A stretch of DNA of 33,781 nt from Candidatus Poribacteria bacterium (GTDB lineage Bacteria > Poribacteria > WGA-4E > WGA-3G). The stretch is taken from assembly GCA_022825825.1 (NCBI GenBank), contig JAJDWA010000064.1, forward strand, positions 1-33,781, in the 5' to 3' direction. Shown in pieces: positions 24,677-33,300 of this stretch. The notes below the pieces were generated by a model, which had not been told where the DNA came from, made no database searches, and saw only the letters and a list, made by a program, of their open reading frames with translations. The first letter of the stretch is position 1. Every line of letters starts with the position of its first letter. Both the position numbers and the translations under genes were made by a program.

Positions 24677-24925
24677 ATGCCAATTGATTACAAGCGACTA
24701 CGCTCACTGACAGCTCGGAGATTGATACGTGCCTTAAAAAAAGACGGTTTTTATGAGAAAAAAAGAAAAGGCGGTACCCATCTTTTTAAACACCCAGATA
24801 GGCGGAGAACAACTATCTATCTTCACAGTATGGGACAAACTTTTGCTATTGGCACACTCAAAGCAATTATTGATCAGCAAGTGCAGTGGAAAGAAGCTGA
24901 CCTTGAACGTCTTGGTCTGCTTTAG
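24677..24925 (+). CDS. hicA: HicA-type mRNA interferase toxin
   Basis: An 82-residue YcfA/HicA protein with a dsRBD-like fold that binds and cleaves mRNA. The core is RRLIRALKKDGFYEKKRKGGTHLFKHP, in which His35 of GGTHLF matches the catalytic His. The later GQTFAIGTLKAII is the usual end of the domain. The toxin is intact in length. Antitoxin-first order (hicB-hicA) is a known variant of this system. Confidence 0.78.
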   Translation: MPIDYKRLRSLTARRLIRALKKDGFYEKKRKGGTHLFKHPDRRRTTIYLHSMGQTFAIGTLKAIIDQQVQWKEADLERLGLL

Positions 24926-25078
24926 CAGGACTTACGCATAGGCGTATCGAAAATCTTTAAAGGACAATGTACTATAATCAGAACAAGGTTATGTATAGAA
25001 GTTAAGAACGCAGGAACCTTTACCCTTGCTTTTGTCACGCATGTGGTTTATCTACTCTTCAGCCAAAGGAGAACTGAA

Positions 25079-25840
25079 ATGAAAAAGTTGATTTTCTTCA
25101 TTCCCTTTCTTGTTATTCTCGTTGCGATTTACCTGTACACAAACTTTCACACAAGCGACTCCACAGACAAATTCCCGGAGCGACCTCTTACTGTAGAACA
25201 AACGGATACCAACACAGAACCTTCAGATAAAAATGTAAAAGAGTCTGTAAAGAAACCTGTCAATCCGGAAATTGCTAACGAATCCGATATGTCAGTCCCC
25301 GATGGAGTGCCAAATCATTTGCAGGAAGAAGATGATGTAACAAATGAAGAATTGGCAGATCATGACTCCCCAAACGAAGACCTCGCGAATGAACAAGTTC
25401 TTCAAAGAGATCTATGGAAGGAGATTATTGACGCGGAAGTGGAAGCAATAGCGCGTGGGACGTGGATAGGCGATCCAGAAACGATGGATGCAGATGAACT
25501 TCATAGTGCAGTATATAACCAACTCCTTGAAAAGTTTGGAGATATTCCGCAGGTTCATACCTTTATGGAGTATAGTCGAAAGACTACGAATAATGCTCCC
25601 ATCACATTAGAAGAGAGAATTGCCGGATTGGAAGCAATGAATCACCTGTTTCCAGCCGGATCAACCCGCCGCACACTTGTGTATTATAAGTGGATGCAAG
25701 CAAATGGTGGTTATTATGATAATCCCTTTGCTCAAGGGATTATTTCAGATGTTGATATTAAAGAACTTCAAAATTCAGGTATCACGGTTAAGACAGACAA
25801 GACAGATCAGGAGGTTAGAATTCGTATTTCAACGAAATAA
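25079..25840 (+). CDS. Membrane-anchored hypothetical protein
   Basis: A 253-residue protein. Residues 4-22 (LIFFIPFLVILVAIYLY) form one membrane anchor, followed by an acidic low-complexity linker (about 27-120, rich in Asp, Glu, Asn) and a C-terminal domain (about 125-253) of unknown kind. The ATG at 25079 is chosen over upstream starts because GGAG precedes it and the membrane segment follows directly. Most of it should lie outside the cytoplasm. Function unknown. A possible -10 TATAAT lies at 24973, without a clear -35. Confidence 0.62.
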   Translation: MKKLIFFIPFLVILVAIYLYTNFHTSDSTDKFPERPLTVEQTDTNTEPSDKNVKESVKKPVNPEIANESDMSVPDGVPNHLQEEDDVTNEELADHDSPNEDLANEQVLQRDLWKEIIDAEVEAIARGTWIGDPETMDADELHSAVYNQLLEKFGDIPQVHTFMEYSRKTTNNAPITLEERIAGLEAMNHLFPAGSTRRTLVYYKWMQANGGYYDNPFAQGIISDVDIKELQNSGITVKTDKTDQEVRIRISTK

Positions 25841-25867
25841 TTTTATAAAGCAAAACTTCACACAAAC

Positions 25868-25898
25868 GGTAGGCGCGCTTCGTAAGCGCGCTAACTAC
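25868..25898. repeat. GCGC palindrome repeat
   Basis: GCGCGCTT (25873-25880) pairs perfectly with AAGCGCGC (25884-25891) around a CGT loop, flanked by GTAG and CTAC-like sequence. Closely related hairpins occur at 29713 and 29762, always in intergenic DNA. It may also stop transcription from the gene ending at 25840, although no T run follows. Confidence 0.6.
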
Positions 25899-25967
25899 TT
25901 AGAATTCTGCTGAAAATCACACTTTTTTAATTGTTGTAAATGTTTAATCCCACTCAGGAAAATAAAA

Positions 25968-27140
25968 TTGCCCACCACATTCTCAATTCCTCCCGCAATT
26001 ATCACCGGTGCCGGTGCATCCGAAAAAGTCGGTGAACAAGCGAAACGCCTCGGCGCAAGAAATGCACTCATTGTGACAGATCCGGGCGTTGCCAAAATCG
26101 GATACGCAGAACAGATTGCCAAAAACTTATACAATTCTGGAATAACCACCTCAATTTTTTCCAATGTCACACCCGATCCAACATTACAAAACGTAACTGA
26201 TGGACTACAGCAGTACCGTGCGGAAAACTGCGATCTGATTGTAAGCATAGGCGGCGGTAGTGCAATTGACTGCGGTAAAGGCATCGCCATGAAATTGACC
26301 AACGATGGCGAATTTGCTGACTATATGGGTGTGGACAAAATCCCGAATCCGGGTGCTACTTTAATTGCGATTCCGACTACTGCAGGCACAGGAAGTGAAG
26401 TTACAAAAGTCACCGTTATTACCGACACAGAACGCAATGTCAAAATGATGCTGAGCAGTGCTTGTTTATTGGCATCTGTTGCATTGGTAGATCCGTTGCT
26501 ATCCCTCACAACCCCGCCGCACCTGACAGCAGCTGTTGGTGTTGATGCATTGACACATGCAATAGAGGCATATATCTCAAAACGCGCCCAACCGCTTACG
26601 GACGCACTCGCCTTGGAAGCAATCAGGTTGATTTCAGGTTCACTGCGACAAGCATGGGCAGATGGCGAAAATATCTCTGCACGCACAGATATGATGCTTG
26701 GTGCGTCAATAGCAGGCATGGCGTTCAGCAATTCTTCTGTGGCGTTAGTCCACGGCATGTCCCGACCAATCGGTGCATATTTTCATATCCATCACGGCTT
26801 ATCAAACGCCGTGTTACTACTTGATGTGATGGAGTTTAGCGTTATCGGCGCGCCGGAACGTTTTGCTGATATTGCACAAGCAATGGGCGAACCGATTGAC
26901 GGGATGTCCCCAATGAAACAGGCAGAAGCGGCGATTTCTGCAGTGGAACGTCTCGTCAACGATATACAGATGCCACGTCTCGGAGAAATCGGTATTGATA
27001 GGGAAAAATTTGAGCAGGTTATTGATCAAATGGCGGTTGATGCTATTGCAAGTGGAAGTCCAGCGAATAATCCACGCCAAACCTCGGCAGAAGAGATAGC
27101 AGCGTTATATCGGAAATGTTTTTCTCCGCGCAATACATAA
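25968..27140 (+). CDS. Iron-containing alcohol dehydrogenase
   Basis: A 390-residue group III alcohol dehydrogenase. The NAD-binding GGGSAIDCGKG (95-105) and the metal ligands Asp193, His197 (VDALTHAIEAY), His262 and His276 are present. Where many members have a further conserved His (HGxAH) this one has Arg266 (VHGMSRP). The start is TTG at 25968 with AGGA at good spacing; there is no ATG near the family's usual N-terminus. It likely oxidises or reduces a small alcohol or aldehyde. Its ABC ATPase neighbour begins about 57 bases later. Confidence 0.88.
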   Translation: MPTTFSIPPAIITGAGASEKVGEQAKRLGARNALIVTDPGVAKIGYAEQIAKNLYNSGITTSIFSNVTPDPTLQNVTDGLQQYRAENCDLIVSIGGGSAIDCGKGIAMKLTNDGEFADYMGVDKIPNPGATLIAIPTTAGTGSEVTKVTVITDTERNVKMMLSSACLLASVALVDPLLSLTTPPHLTAAVGVDALTHAIEAYISKRAQPLTDALALEAIRLISGSLRQAWADGENISARTDMMLGASIAGMAFSNSSVALVHGMSRPIGAYFHIHHGLSNAVLLLDVMEFSVIGAPERFADIAQAMGEPIDGMSPMKQAEAAISAVERLVNDIQMPRLGEIGIDREKFEQVIDQMAVDAIASGSPANNPRQTSAEEIAALYRKCFSPRNT

Positions 27141-27196
27141 CACCCAAATTAGCACATATTAGCCAAAGTTTAAAACTGAAGACTCTTAGAGGCAGA

Positions 27197-28753
27197 ATGA
27201 TGGCACAAACACCAATTATTGAAATGCGCGGCATCAGCAAAAAGTTTGGACAGGTGCAAGCAAACGATGCTGTGGATTTTACGTTACAGCGCGGTGAAAT
27301 ACATGCTATAGTTGGCGAAAACGGTGCGGGGAAGTCAACGTTAATGAAAATCCTCTACGGACTCTATCAACCGGATGCGGGGGAAATCTTTGTTGATGGA
27401 CAACCTGTTACTATCCCTTCACCGAAACGTGCCATGCGTCTTGGTTTAGGAATGATTCAACAACACTTCACATTAATTCCTGCTTTCACTGCCCTGCAAA
27501 ATATTATCCTCGCAAAAGAGACACGTAAATTCGGAACGTTCCTTGATTACCAAAAAGCTGAAGATAAAATCACAGAACTTGCTGAACAAGTTGGGTTTAA
27601 TGTGCCTTTGAATACCCCTATAGAATCACTACCGATCGGTGCGCAACAACACTCAGAAATCCTAAAGGTGCTTTACCACGGTGCAGAAATACTGATTATG
27701 GATGAGCCAACTGCTGTGCTTGTCCCGCAAGAGATTGAAGGGTTGTTTGAATGTGTGCGTGGGCTCAAAAGGGAAGGTAGAAGCATCATCATTATTACCC
27801 ATAAACTTGATGAAGTGATGGCAATAGCTGATACTGTTACAGTGATGCGCCGCGGAAAAACCGTCACTACCTGTCCTATTTCTGAAACAAATCCGCATCA
27901 ATTGGCAGAACAGATCCTCGGTGAGCCAGTTCATCAAAGCGCGATCGAACGGGAGGAAACCGACCAAGAAAGCCCTATGTTACACTTAGAAGATGTATTC
28001 GTAAAATCCGGAACCGGTAAAAACCTCCTTGATGGAATTAACCTTAATGTATTCTCTGGCGAAATTGTTGGCATAGCAGGTGTAGAAGGGAACGGTCAAA
28101 CAGAACTTGTTGAAGTGCTCACTGGGTTGAAACAGATTCAACACGGCACAATTATTTTAAACGGAGAATCCGTCATCAATTGCTCCACTTCAGAATTCCG
28201 TGAAAAACAGGTCGCGCATCTTCCTGCTGATAGACATCGTCACGGTGTTAGTCTAAATAATCGAATTGATGAGAATTTTATCATTGGAAAGCATAAACAG
28301 AAACTGTTTTCCCGCAACACTATGCTCCATCAAAAAAACATTCAGCGATTTGCTTTTAATGCACTTGATAAATATCAAATTCGGGTTGGGAATATAAACG
28401 AGCCTATCAAAACGCTTTCCGGTGGGAATCAGCAAAAGGTGGTTGTTGCCCGTGAATTGTCTGGCGATCCGATGCTGATTATCGCTGCACACCCGACGCG
28501 CGGGTTGGATATTCATGCTGCGAAATTCGTTCACACACGTCTTATTCAGGCACGGAACCGTGGAAAAGCAGTTTTACTTGTGTCCTCGGAACTTGACGAA
28601 CTGCTCCTCCTTAGTGATAGGATTGCAGTTATGTACAACGGTAAAATTGCCGGAATTGTTATACCTACTTCTGATGATCGTGGCAAAGGTTTGCAGGAAA
28701 CAGATAAACAGAAACTCGGTGCTTTAATGCTTGGATTATCTTTAGAAAATTAA
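27197..28753 (+). CDS. Two-domain ABC transporter ATPase (nucleoside/sugar type)
   Basis: A 518-residue fusion of two ATPase domains, as in RbsA/YufO-type importers. The first has Walker A GENGAGKST (40-48), a Q-loop and Walker B ILIMDE (165-170); its signature is degenerate (LPIGAQQ). The second lacks a standard Walker A (GVEGNGQTE) but has LSGGNQQK, and its Walker B reads IIAAHPTRGLD, with His432 where this family often has Gln or Glu. The start ATG at 27197 follows GAGG; the frame open from 27116 overlaps the previous gene. It would energise uptake of nucleosides or sugars. No permease or binding protein is next to it here. Confidence 0.85.
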   Translation: MMAQTPIIEMRGISKKFGQVQANDAVDFTLQRGEIHAIVGENGAGKSTLMKILYGLYQPDAGEIFVDGQPVTIPSPKRAMRLGLGMIQQHFTLIPAFTALQNIILAKETRKFGTFLDYQKAEDKITELAEQVGFNVPLNTPIESLPIGAQQHSEILKVLYHGAEILIMDEPTAVLVPQEIEGLFECVRGLKREGRSIIIITHKLDEVMAIADTVTVMRRGKTVTTCPISETNPHQLAEQILGEPVHQSAIEREETDQESPMLHLEDVFVKSGTGKNLLDGINLNVFSGEIVGIAGVEGNGQTELVEVLTGLKQIQHGTIILNGESVINCSTSEFREKQVAHLPADRHRHGVSLNNRIDENFIIGKHKQKLFSRNTMLHQKNIQRFAFNALDKYQIRVGNINEPIKTLSGGNQQKVVVARELSGDPMLIIAAHPTRGLDIHAAKFVHTRLIQARNRGKAVLLVSSELDELLLLSDRIAVMYNGKIAGIVIPTSDDRGKGLQETDKQKLGALMLGLSLEN

Positions 28754-28807
28754 CATACGCTATAATCCGCATTTGATAAAACACTATCTTGTCTTTGAGG
28801 AGACACA

Positions 28808-29653
28808 ATGATTATTGATTCACATACACACGCTTGGCCACGCTGGCCATATCAACCTCCTGTTCCTGATGATGAGAGTCGTGGTAAAGTTGAACAACTT
28901 CTCCACGAAATGGATAAGCACAACGTAGATAAAGCAGTGCTTATCTGTGCACGCATTGACAGAAATCCTGACAACAACGACTATGCTGCAGAATGCGTTA
29001 AACGCTATCCTGATAGATTGATTCAGTTTGCAGATGTAGATTGTTCTTGGACAGACACATATCACACAGACGGTGCAGCTGAGCGGCTTAAAACCGCAGC
29101 AGAAGCATACAACCTCAAAGGCTACACCCACTACCTCAGAGGCGATGACGATGGGAGTTGGTTCTTTTCGGAAGAGGGACAACGGTTCTTCCAAACAACT
29201 GCTGAACTCGGATTAATCGCAAGCATTGCCATGGGAAGCCATCAACACCCACCGCTTCGCAAGCTGGCAGCCCAGTTTCCCTCAATTCCATTTCTATGTC
29301 ATCACATGGCAGGTGCGCGTGCAGGTGAAGAACATCCGTACCCACAACTCAAAGAAGTGCTTGCATCCGCAAATGTTCCAAATATCCACGTGAAGATGTC
29401 GGGATTTGCTTATGTCTCACAAGTTTCATGGGATTATCCATATTCCGATACACACTGGATTGTCCGTGCACTTTATGAACACTTTGGTCCTGGGCGCCTC
29501 TGTTGGGGTTCAGACTATCCGGTAGTGCGTAACTTTATGACATATCAGCACGCGCTTGAAGCGTTTCGTACTCACTGCACTTTTATCCCCGAAACGGACA
29601 AAGCGGAGATTTTGGGTGGAACACTTCAACGATTATTATCTGAAGCAGGTTAA
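28808..29653 (+). CDS. Amidohydrolase-family (TIM-barrel) metal-dependent hydrolase
   Basis: A 281-residue protein of the amidohydrolase 2 type. The first metal site is His6-x-His8 (DSHTHAW), His165 lies in CHHMAGAR, and Asp236 is in CWGSDYP. This set is usual in ACMSD-like decarboxylases and lactonases. GAGGAG is well placed before the ATG. Substrate not known; genomic neighbours do not settle it. Confidence 0.84.
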   Translation: MIIDSHTHAWPRWPYQPPVPDDESRGKVEQLLHEMDKHNVDKAVLICARIDRNPDNNDYAAECVKRYPDRLIQFADVDCSWTDTYHTDGAAERLKTAAEAYNLKGYTHYLRGDDDGSWFFSEEGQRFFQTTAELGLIASIAMGSHQHPPLRKLAAQFPSIPFLCHHMAGARAGEEHPYPQLKEVLASANVPNIHVKMSGFAYVSQVSWDYPYSDTHWIVRALYEHFGPGRLCWGSDYPVVRNFMTYQHALEAFRTHCTFIPETDKAEILGGTLQRLLSEAG

Positions 29654-29879
29654 TAACGCGAGTTTGATAAATCCCGTCCGCTTTCTAAGCCCGATTTAGT
29701 ACCCCAAGGTAAGCGCGTTTTGGAAACGCGCCTGTCCTTGTGCTGAAGAGTATCTAACGGTGCGTTTAGAAAACGCGCCTACCAGGGTGTGGTCCCGCTA
29801 AATTGACGCATAAAGGTTTCGCTGCGCTCTACCTAACTACTATACTCAATCTAATTATCAAACTCACGTTAATAGTTCC
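29654..29879. repeat. Intergenic region with palindromic repeats
   Basis: No gene is seen here. It contains a perfect hairpin GCGCGTTT/AAACGCGC (29713-29720, 29724-29731), a second GCGTTT/AAACGC (29762-29767, 29771-29776), both related to the palindrome at 25873, and a copy of the AGGT/ACCT hairpin (29814-29834) also seen at 19947. It appears to be a landing site or remnant cluster of short mobile palindromes. Confidence 0.6.
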
Positions 29880-29908
29880 TTGATTTTTTCATAGCGTTTT
29901 GATATAAT
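29880..29908 (+). promoter_or_regulatory. Strong sigma70-type promoter
   Basis: TTGATT (29880-29885) and a perfect TATAAT (29903-29908) are separated by exactly 17 bases. Transcription would start near 29915 and give a leader of about 65 bases before the ATG at 29980. The leader contains two CCGG boxes nine bases apart, but I see no known riboswitch. Confidence 0.7.
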
Positions 29909-29979
29909 AAAGATAAAGAGGTGTAATTCCGGTGCTTAGCTCCGGTAAGGTAAATCTGAAATCACAAGGGAGAATTAGT

Positions 29980-30633
29980 ATGAAAAGAATATTTGTTTTC
30001 ACAACGCTTATGCTCATGCTTGTAGCCAGTTTAGCTTTGGCTGCAGAAACACCGATTATGCAAGGTGAGTATATTGAAGCCCGATCCGCGAGTGTCTATG
30101 TCGGCGCATGCCATTTCGGTGCAGAATTTGTGGAAGGTGGCAAAGAAGCAACACTTGTTTGGAATATCCACCGTGGAAGTTGGAACAATGTTTCGTTAGA
30201 TGGATTAACCGTCGTTGCTGTTGTCTGTGCCAAAAACAATTTGGCAGTTGATACAGAGACACGTAAGAGTGTATTGTATATGGACACAAAAACTACGCCA
30301 GAACAACGTGCGGCGATCAATAAGATGCTTGCCACAAAACGTGCTGATGTTCTCGGCAAAGTTGTAGCAACGCAAATCGCACCCATCACATTCGCTAAAA
30401 AAGGCACAAAATATGATGTGACGGTTGGAAAAATGCTTACACTGTCAGCTAATCGTTATCCATGCGTGCATTGTACTCAACCCCATCAGATTTGGTATAA
30501 ACCGTTGACAACGATTCAGAACGCTATCGTTGGTAAGTCTGAAATCTATCGTTATAAAGACACCTACCTTCCAGTGAATTGGCAGCAAGGCGATGCAGCC
30601 AACAACGTCTTTGTCGGTAGTTTTTCTATGTAA
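29980..30633 (+). CDS. Exported DUF1326-like protein
   Basis: A 217-residue protein with a signal peptide (about 1-22, ending LALAA). The mature part matches the DUF1326 pattern by eye: YIEARSASVYVGACHFGAEF at the start, then SLDGLTVVAVV and TTPEQRAAINKML, and the ending NNVFVGSF. One cysteine lies in GACHFG and two in CVHC near 165. GGGAGAATTAGT precedes the ATG; a longer reading from 29932 is not needed. It is bounded by its own promoter and terminator, so it is a one-gene unit. The function of the family is not established. Confidence 0.65.
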   Translation: MKRIFVFTTLMLMLVASLALAAETPIMQGEYIEARSASVYVGACHFGAEFVEGGKEATLVWNIHRGSWNNVSLDGLTVVAVVCAKNNLAVDTETRKSVLYMDTKTTPEQRAAINKMLATKRADVLGKVVATQIAPITFAKKGTKYDVTVGKMLTLSANRYPCVHCTQPHQIWYKPLTTIQNAIVGKSEIYRYKDTYLPVNWQQGDAANNVFVGSFSM

Positions 30634-30640
30634 TGCATTG

Positions 30641-30685
30641 ATGTCTGTAGTTGCCAACCAATTGCTGGCAGCTACAGACATTTTT
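30641..30685 (+). terminator. Rho-independent terminator
   Basis: A 16-bp stem pairs 30641-30656 (ATGTCTGTAGTTGCCA) with 30666-30681 with one wobble pair, a nine-base loop, and T residues at 30681-30685. It is the clearest terminator in the window and ends the DUF1326-like unit. Confidence 0.88.
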
Positions 30686-30707
30686 AGTTACCTATATGAG
30701 AGAATTC

Positions 30708-31556
30708 ATGAACAAAAATACAACATCCGAAGAACGGAAATTCGCCTTAACATCTGAAGAACAATCAGCGTGGGAGGAAAACGGCTACTTTGTCCGTCAC
30801 AACGTTTTTACAAAAGAAGAAAACGATATCTTAGCGAAAATCGCTGACGATATTGTTGATGGAAAACGATCCTTCCCAGACTATCATATCTTTGAAAACG
30901 CATTAGTCAGAGACGGTAAAGTAGAAGCACGAGGCATCTATGCGATGCACAATATCCAATATGTGAGTTGTAATTGCCTGGAATTTCTTGCGCGTACCCG
31001 CGATCCACGTCTAACGGACCCCGCTGTTGACATACTCGGTCCAGACCTCCTCGGTCTCAACAATCTGTATATTTGGAAACCGCCGAAAATTGGCTTAGGT
31101 TTCCCGTGGCATCAAGATAAATGGTATTTCAACCATCAGTATAAAACCGGAACGACAGTTGCAACTTGGACTGCCATTGATGATGCAGATAAAGAAAACG
31201 GGTGTTTACACGTTATCCCCGGCAGCCATAAGCAGGGCGTTCGGGAACACAAAGAACTTGAAGGTTCACAACAAGGAGAGTTTAAACAAGCAGAAGGTGC
31301 CCGCGATGAAGATGGTGTTGCGGTAGAAGTCCCTGCTGGAGCGGTCATCTGGTTCAATAGCCAAGTCCTTCATAAAAGCACGGATAACCACAGTGAACGT
31401 TTCCGACGTGCTAATATAGCACATTATATCAGTGCCAAAGCAGAATGGACCCGTCCTGAGGCTGTTAATAAAAAACGACCTCCCATGTGGATTCGGGGTA
31501 AAACCTATCCCGGTATGGCGGATGAAGTTCAATGGGACGTTATACCAATTCTATAA
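30708..31556 (+). CDS. Phytanoyl-CoA dioxygenase (PhyH) family protein
   Basis: A 282-residue Fe(II)/2-oxoglutarate oxygenase. The iron triad is His135-x-Asp137 (FPWHQDKWY) and His222 (QVLHKST); Arg at 231-234 likely binds 2-oxoglutarate. PGSHKQG is also typical. The start ATG at 30708 follows GAGAG; an earlier ATG at 30696 adds four residues. PhyH proteins hydroxylate lipids, antibiotics or other small molecules; substrate unknown. Sponge- and algae-associated bacteria often carry many copies. Confidence 0.87.
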   Translation: MNKNTTSEERKFALTSEEQSAWEENGYFVRHNVFTKEENDILAKIADDIVDGKRSFPDYHIFENALVRDGKVEARGIYAMHNIQYVSCNCLEFLARTRDPRLTDPAVDILGPDLLGLNNLYIWKPPKIGLGFPWHQDKWYFNHQYKTGTTVATWTAIDDADKENGCLHVIPGSHKQGVREHKELEGSQQGEFKQAEGARDEDGVAVEVPAGAVIWFNSQVLHKSTDNHSERFRRANIAHYISAKAEWTRPEAVNKKRPPMWIRGKTYPGMADEVQWDVIPIL

Positions 31557-31587
31557 TCCGATTAACCACTAACGAAAGGAGACTATC

Positions 31588-32634
31588 ATGAAACTACGAT
31601 TTACTCCCATCTATCTATTACTTCTATTGCTTCTGTCATCTTCCGATGCAAATGTTCCTTCCCGATACGCGAAGCAATCCGTTGAATGGTTCCAGAGCGA
31701 GAAAGGTCGCCGTATTGCCGACAACGTCCTCACTTGGCAGACACCGCACGGCGGTTGGCCTAAGAAAAGAGACACGGCATCTGAACCGTTTGAGGGTAAA
31801 AGTGAGGATCTGCGCGCAACGTTCGACAACGGTGCAACCATTGACGAACTACGGTTTCTTGCCCGTGCGTTTCGTGCGACAAACGAGCCGCGCTACAAAC
31901 AAGGATTTCTCAAAGGTCTTTCTCATATCCTTGAAGCACAATACCCCACTGGCGGGTGGCCTCAGTTTTATCCGCCAAGCAAAAGCTACCATCGCCACAT
32001 CACGTTCAATGACGATGTTATGGCCCGCATTCTCGGACTTCTCCGAGATGTCTCTGAATCTTCAGACTATCAGTTCCTGAAAACGGAGGACCGCGCTAAG
32101 GTTGAAGCGGCTGTAACCAAGGGCATTGACTGTATCCTACGCACGCAAATCAAGCAGAATGGCAAACTCACAGCCTGGTGTGCGCAGCATGACGAGAAAA
32201 CGCTTGAGCCTGCGTGGGGGCGTTCATACGAGCCACCATCGATTTCAGGTGGCGAAAGCGTTGATGTCGTGCGATTCCTAATGTCACTCGAAGAACCCAC
32301 ACCAGAGATCATCGCTGCTATTGAAGGATCCGTCGAGTGGTTCAGGAGTGTCGCTATCCACGGTATGCGTTTTGACGAGTTCACCGATGCAGAGGGAAAG
32401 GACGATAAACGGATCGTAGCGGATCCCGACGCGGGACCGCTCTGGGCGCGTTTCTACGAGATCGGCAGCAACCGTCCAATCTTTCTCGACCGCGACTCAG
32501 TGGTCCGCTACTCGTTATCAGAGATCGGACAGGAACGCCGTGGCGGATACGACTACTACGGTGGCTGGGCCGCCAAGCTCCTTGCAAATGAGTACCCACG
32601 GTGGAGAGAAAAGCACAAGTTCTCAAAGGAATAA
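31588..32634 (+). CDS. PL10-like pectate lyase, exported
   Basis: A 348-residue protein with a short signal peptide (about 1-21, LLLLLLSSSDA). The repeated GGWP motifs (PHGGWPKKR and PTGGWPQFYP), ITFNDDVM, CAQHDEKTLEPAWGRSYEP and YGGWAAKL fit the alpha/alpha toroid pectate lyases of family PL10, which cleave polygalacturonate by beta-elimination with calcium. GGAG precedes the ATG. The gene is visibly richer in G and C than both neighbours, suggesting transfer. Activity on another polyuronide is possible. Confidence 0.83.
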   Translation: MKLRFTPIYLLLLLLLSSSDANVPSRYAKQSVEWFQSEKGRRIADNVLTWQTPHGGWPKKRDTASEPFEGKSEDLRATFDNGATIDELRFLARAFRATNEPRYKQGFLKGLSHILEAQYPTGGWPQFYPPSKSYHRHITFNDDVMARILGLLRDVSESSDYQFLKTEDRAKVEAAVTKGIDCILRTQIKQNGKLTAWCAQHDEKTLEPAWGRSYEPPSISGGESVDVVRFLMSLEEPTPEIIAAIEGSVEWFRSVAIHGMRFDEFTDAEGKDDKRIVADPDAGPLWARFYEIGSNRPIFLDRDSVVRYSLSEIGQERRGGYDYYGGWAAKLLANEYPRWREKHKFSKE

Positions 32635-32637
32635 CCA

Positions 32638-33300
32638 ATGAGAAACATGAACTATGTTATCTGTACAACACCCCGTACACGCAGTACCGTTTTATGTGAT
32701 TTGTTGGTTTCATCTGATGTAGCAGGATATCCGAGAGAATACCATGAAGGACACGAAAGTTTAAAAGACTTGGATATAACCGATCCAGCAACATATCAAA
32801 AATACGTATCAGTTAGCACTTCACCTAATGCCATTTGCGGTATACAAGTGATGCATGAAAAAAGGCATATCGCTGAAAAGTTTATAGATTTTAAAAAGTT
32901 AAAATGCATCTGGTTGCGTAGAGAAAACAAAATAAAACAAGCCATCTCGCTTTTGAAGGCTATCAAACGTAATCGCTTTTATGAGACGGACGAAGCTCGG
33001 AAAAATGACGGTCTCAGTCAAATCAAAATTACACACGATGAAATCGTCCACCATACATTTAAATTTACAGCAGAGGATATGTCGTGGGCACATTTCTTTG
33101 AAGAAAATCAGATTAGTCCCCTAACAATTTGGTATAAAGACTTAGAAACCGAAACACAGCAAAAAGAAACCCTCAAGAAAGTATTGAATTTTCTTAGTAT
33201 TGACGATAGGCCGAATGAACCTAAAGTTTGGGCTATTCGTCAAGATACCGATTTCGATAAAGAATGTTATAACGATATAGTAGGAAAATTTTTGCCTTGA
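32638..33300 (+). CDS. Stf0-like sulfotransferase
   Basis: A 220-residue protein. NYVICTTPRTRSTVLCDLL (3-21) is a PAPS 5'-phosphosulfate-binding loop as in the Stf0 sulfotransferases, which sulfate trehalose or similar sugars. IWLRRENKIKQAIS is the usual PAPS 3'-phosphate-binding region. AAAGGA, overlapping the stop of the previous gene, places the start at 32638; the two genes are three bases apart and probably co-transcribed. Acceptor unknown. Confidence 0.8.
   Translation: MRNMNYVICTTPRTRSTVLCDLLVSSDVAGYPREYHEGHESLKDLDITDPATYQKYVSVSTSPNAICGIQVMHEKRHIAEKFIDFKKLKCIWLRRENKIKQAISLLKAIKRNRFYETDEARKNDGLSQIKITHDEIVHHTFKFTAEDMSWAHFFEENQISPLTIWYKDLETETQQKETLKKVLNFLSIDDRPNEPKVWAIRQDTDFDKECYNDIVGKFLP

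Noticed and set aside
25868..29776. Possible CRISPR array from repeated palindromes
   Set aside because: Copies are few, far apart and without regular spacers or cas genes.
29909..29979. Riboswitch in the DUF1326-like leader
   Set aside because: Only two CCGG boxes with a weak stem are seen; no known riboswitch core is present.
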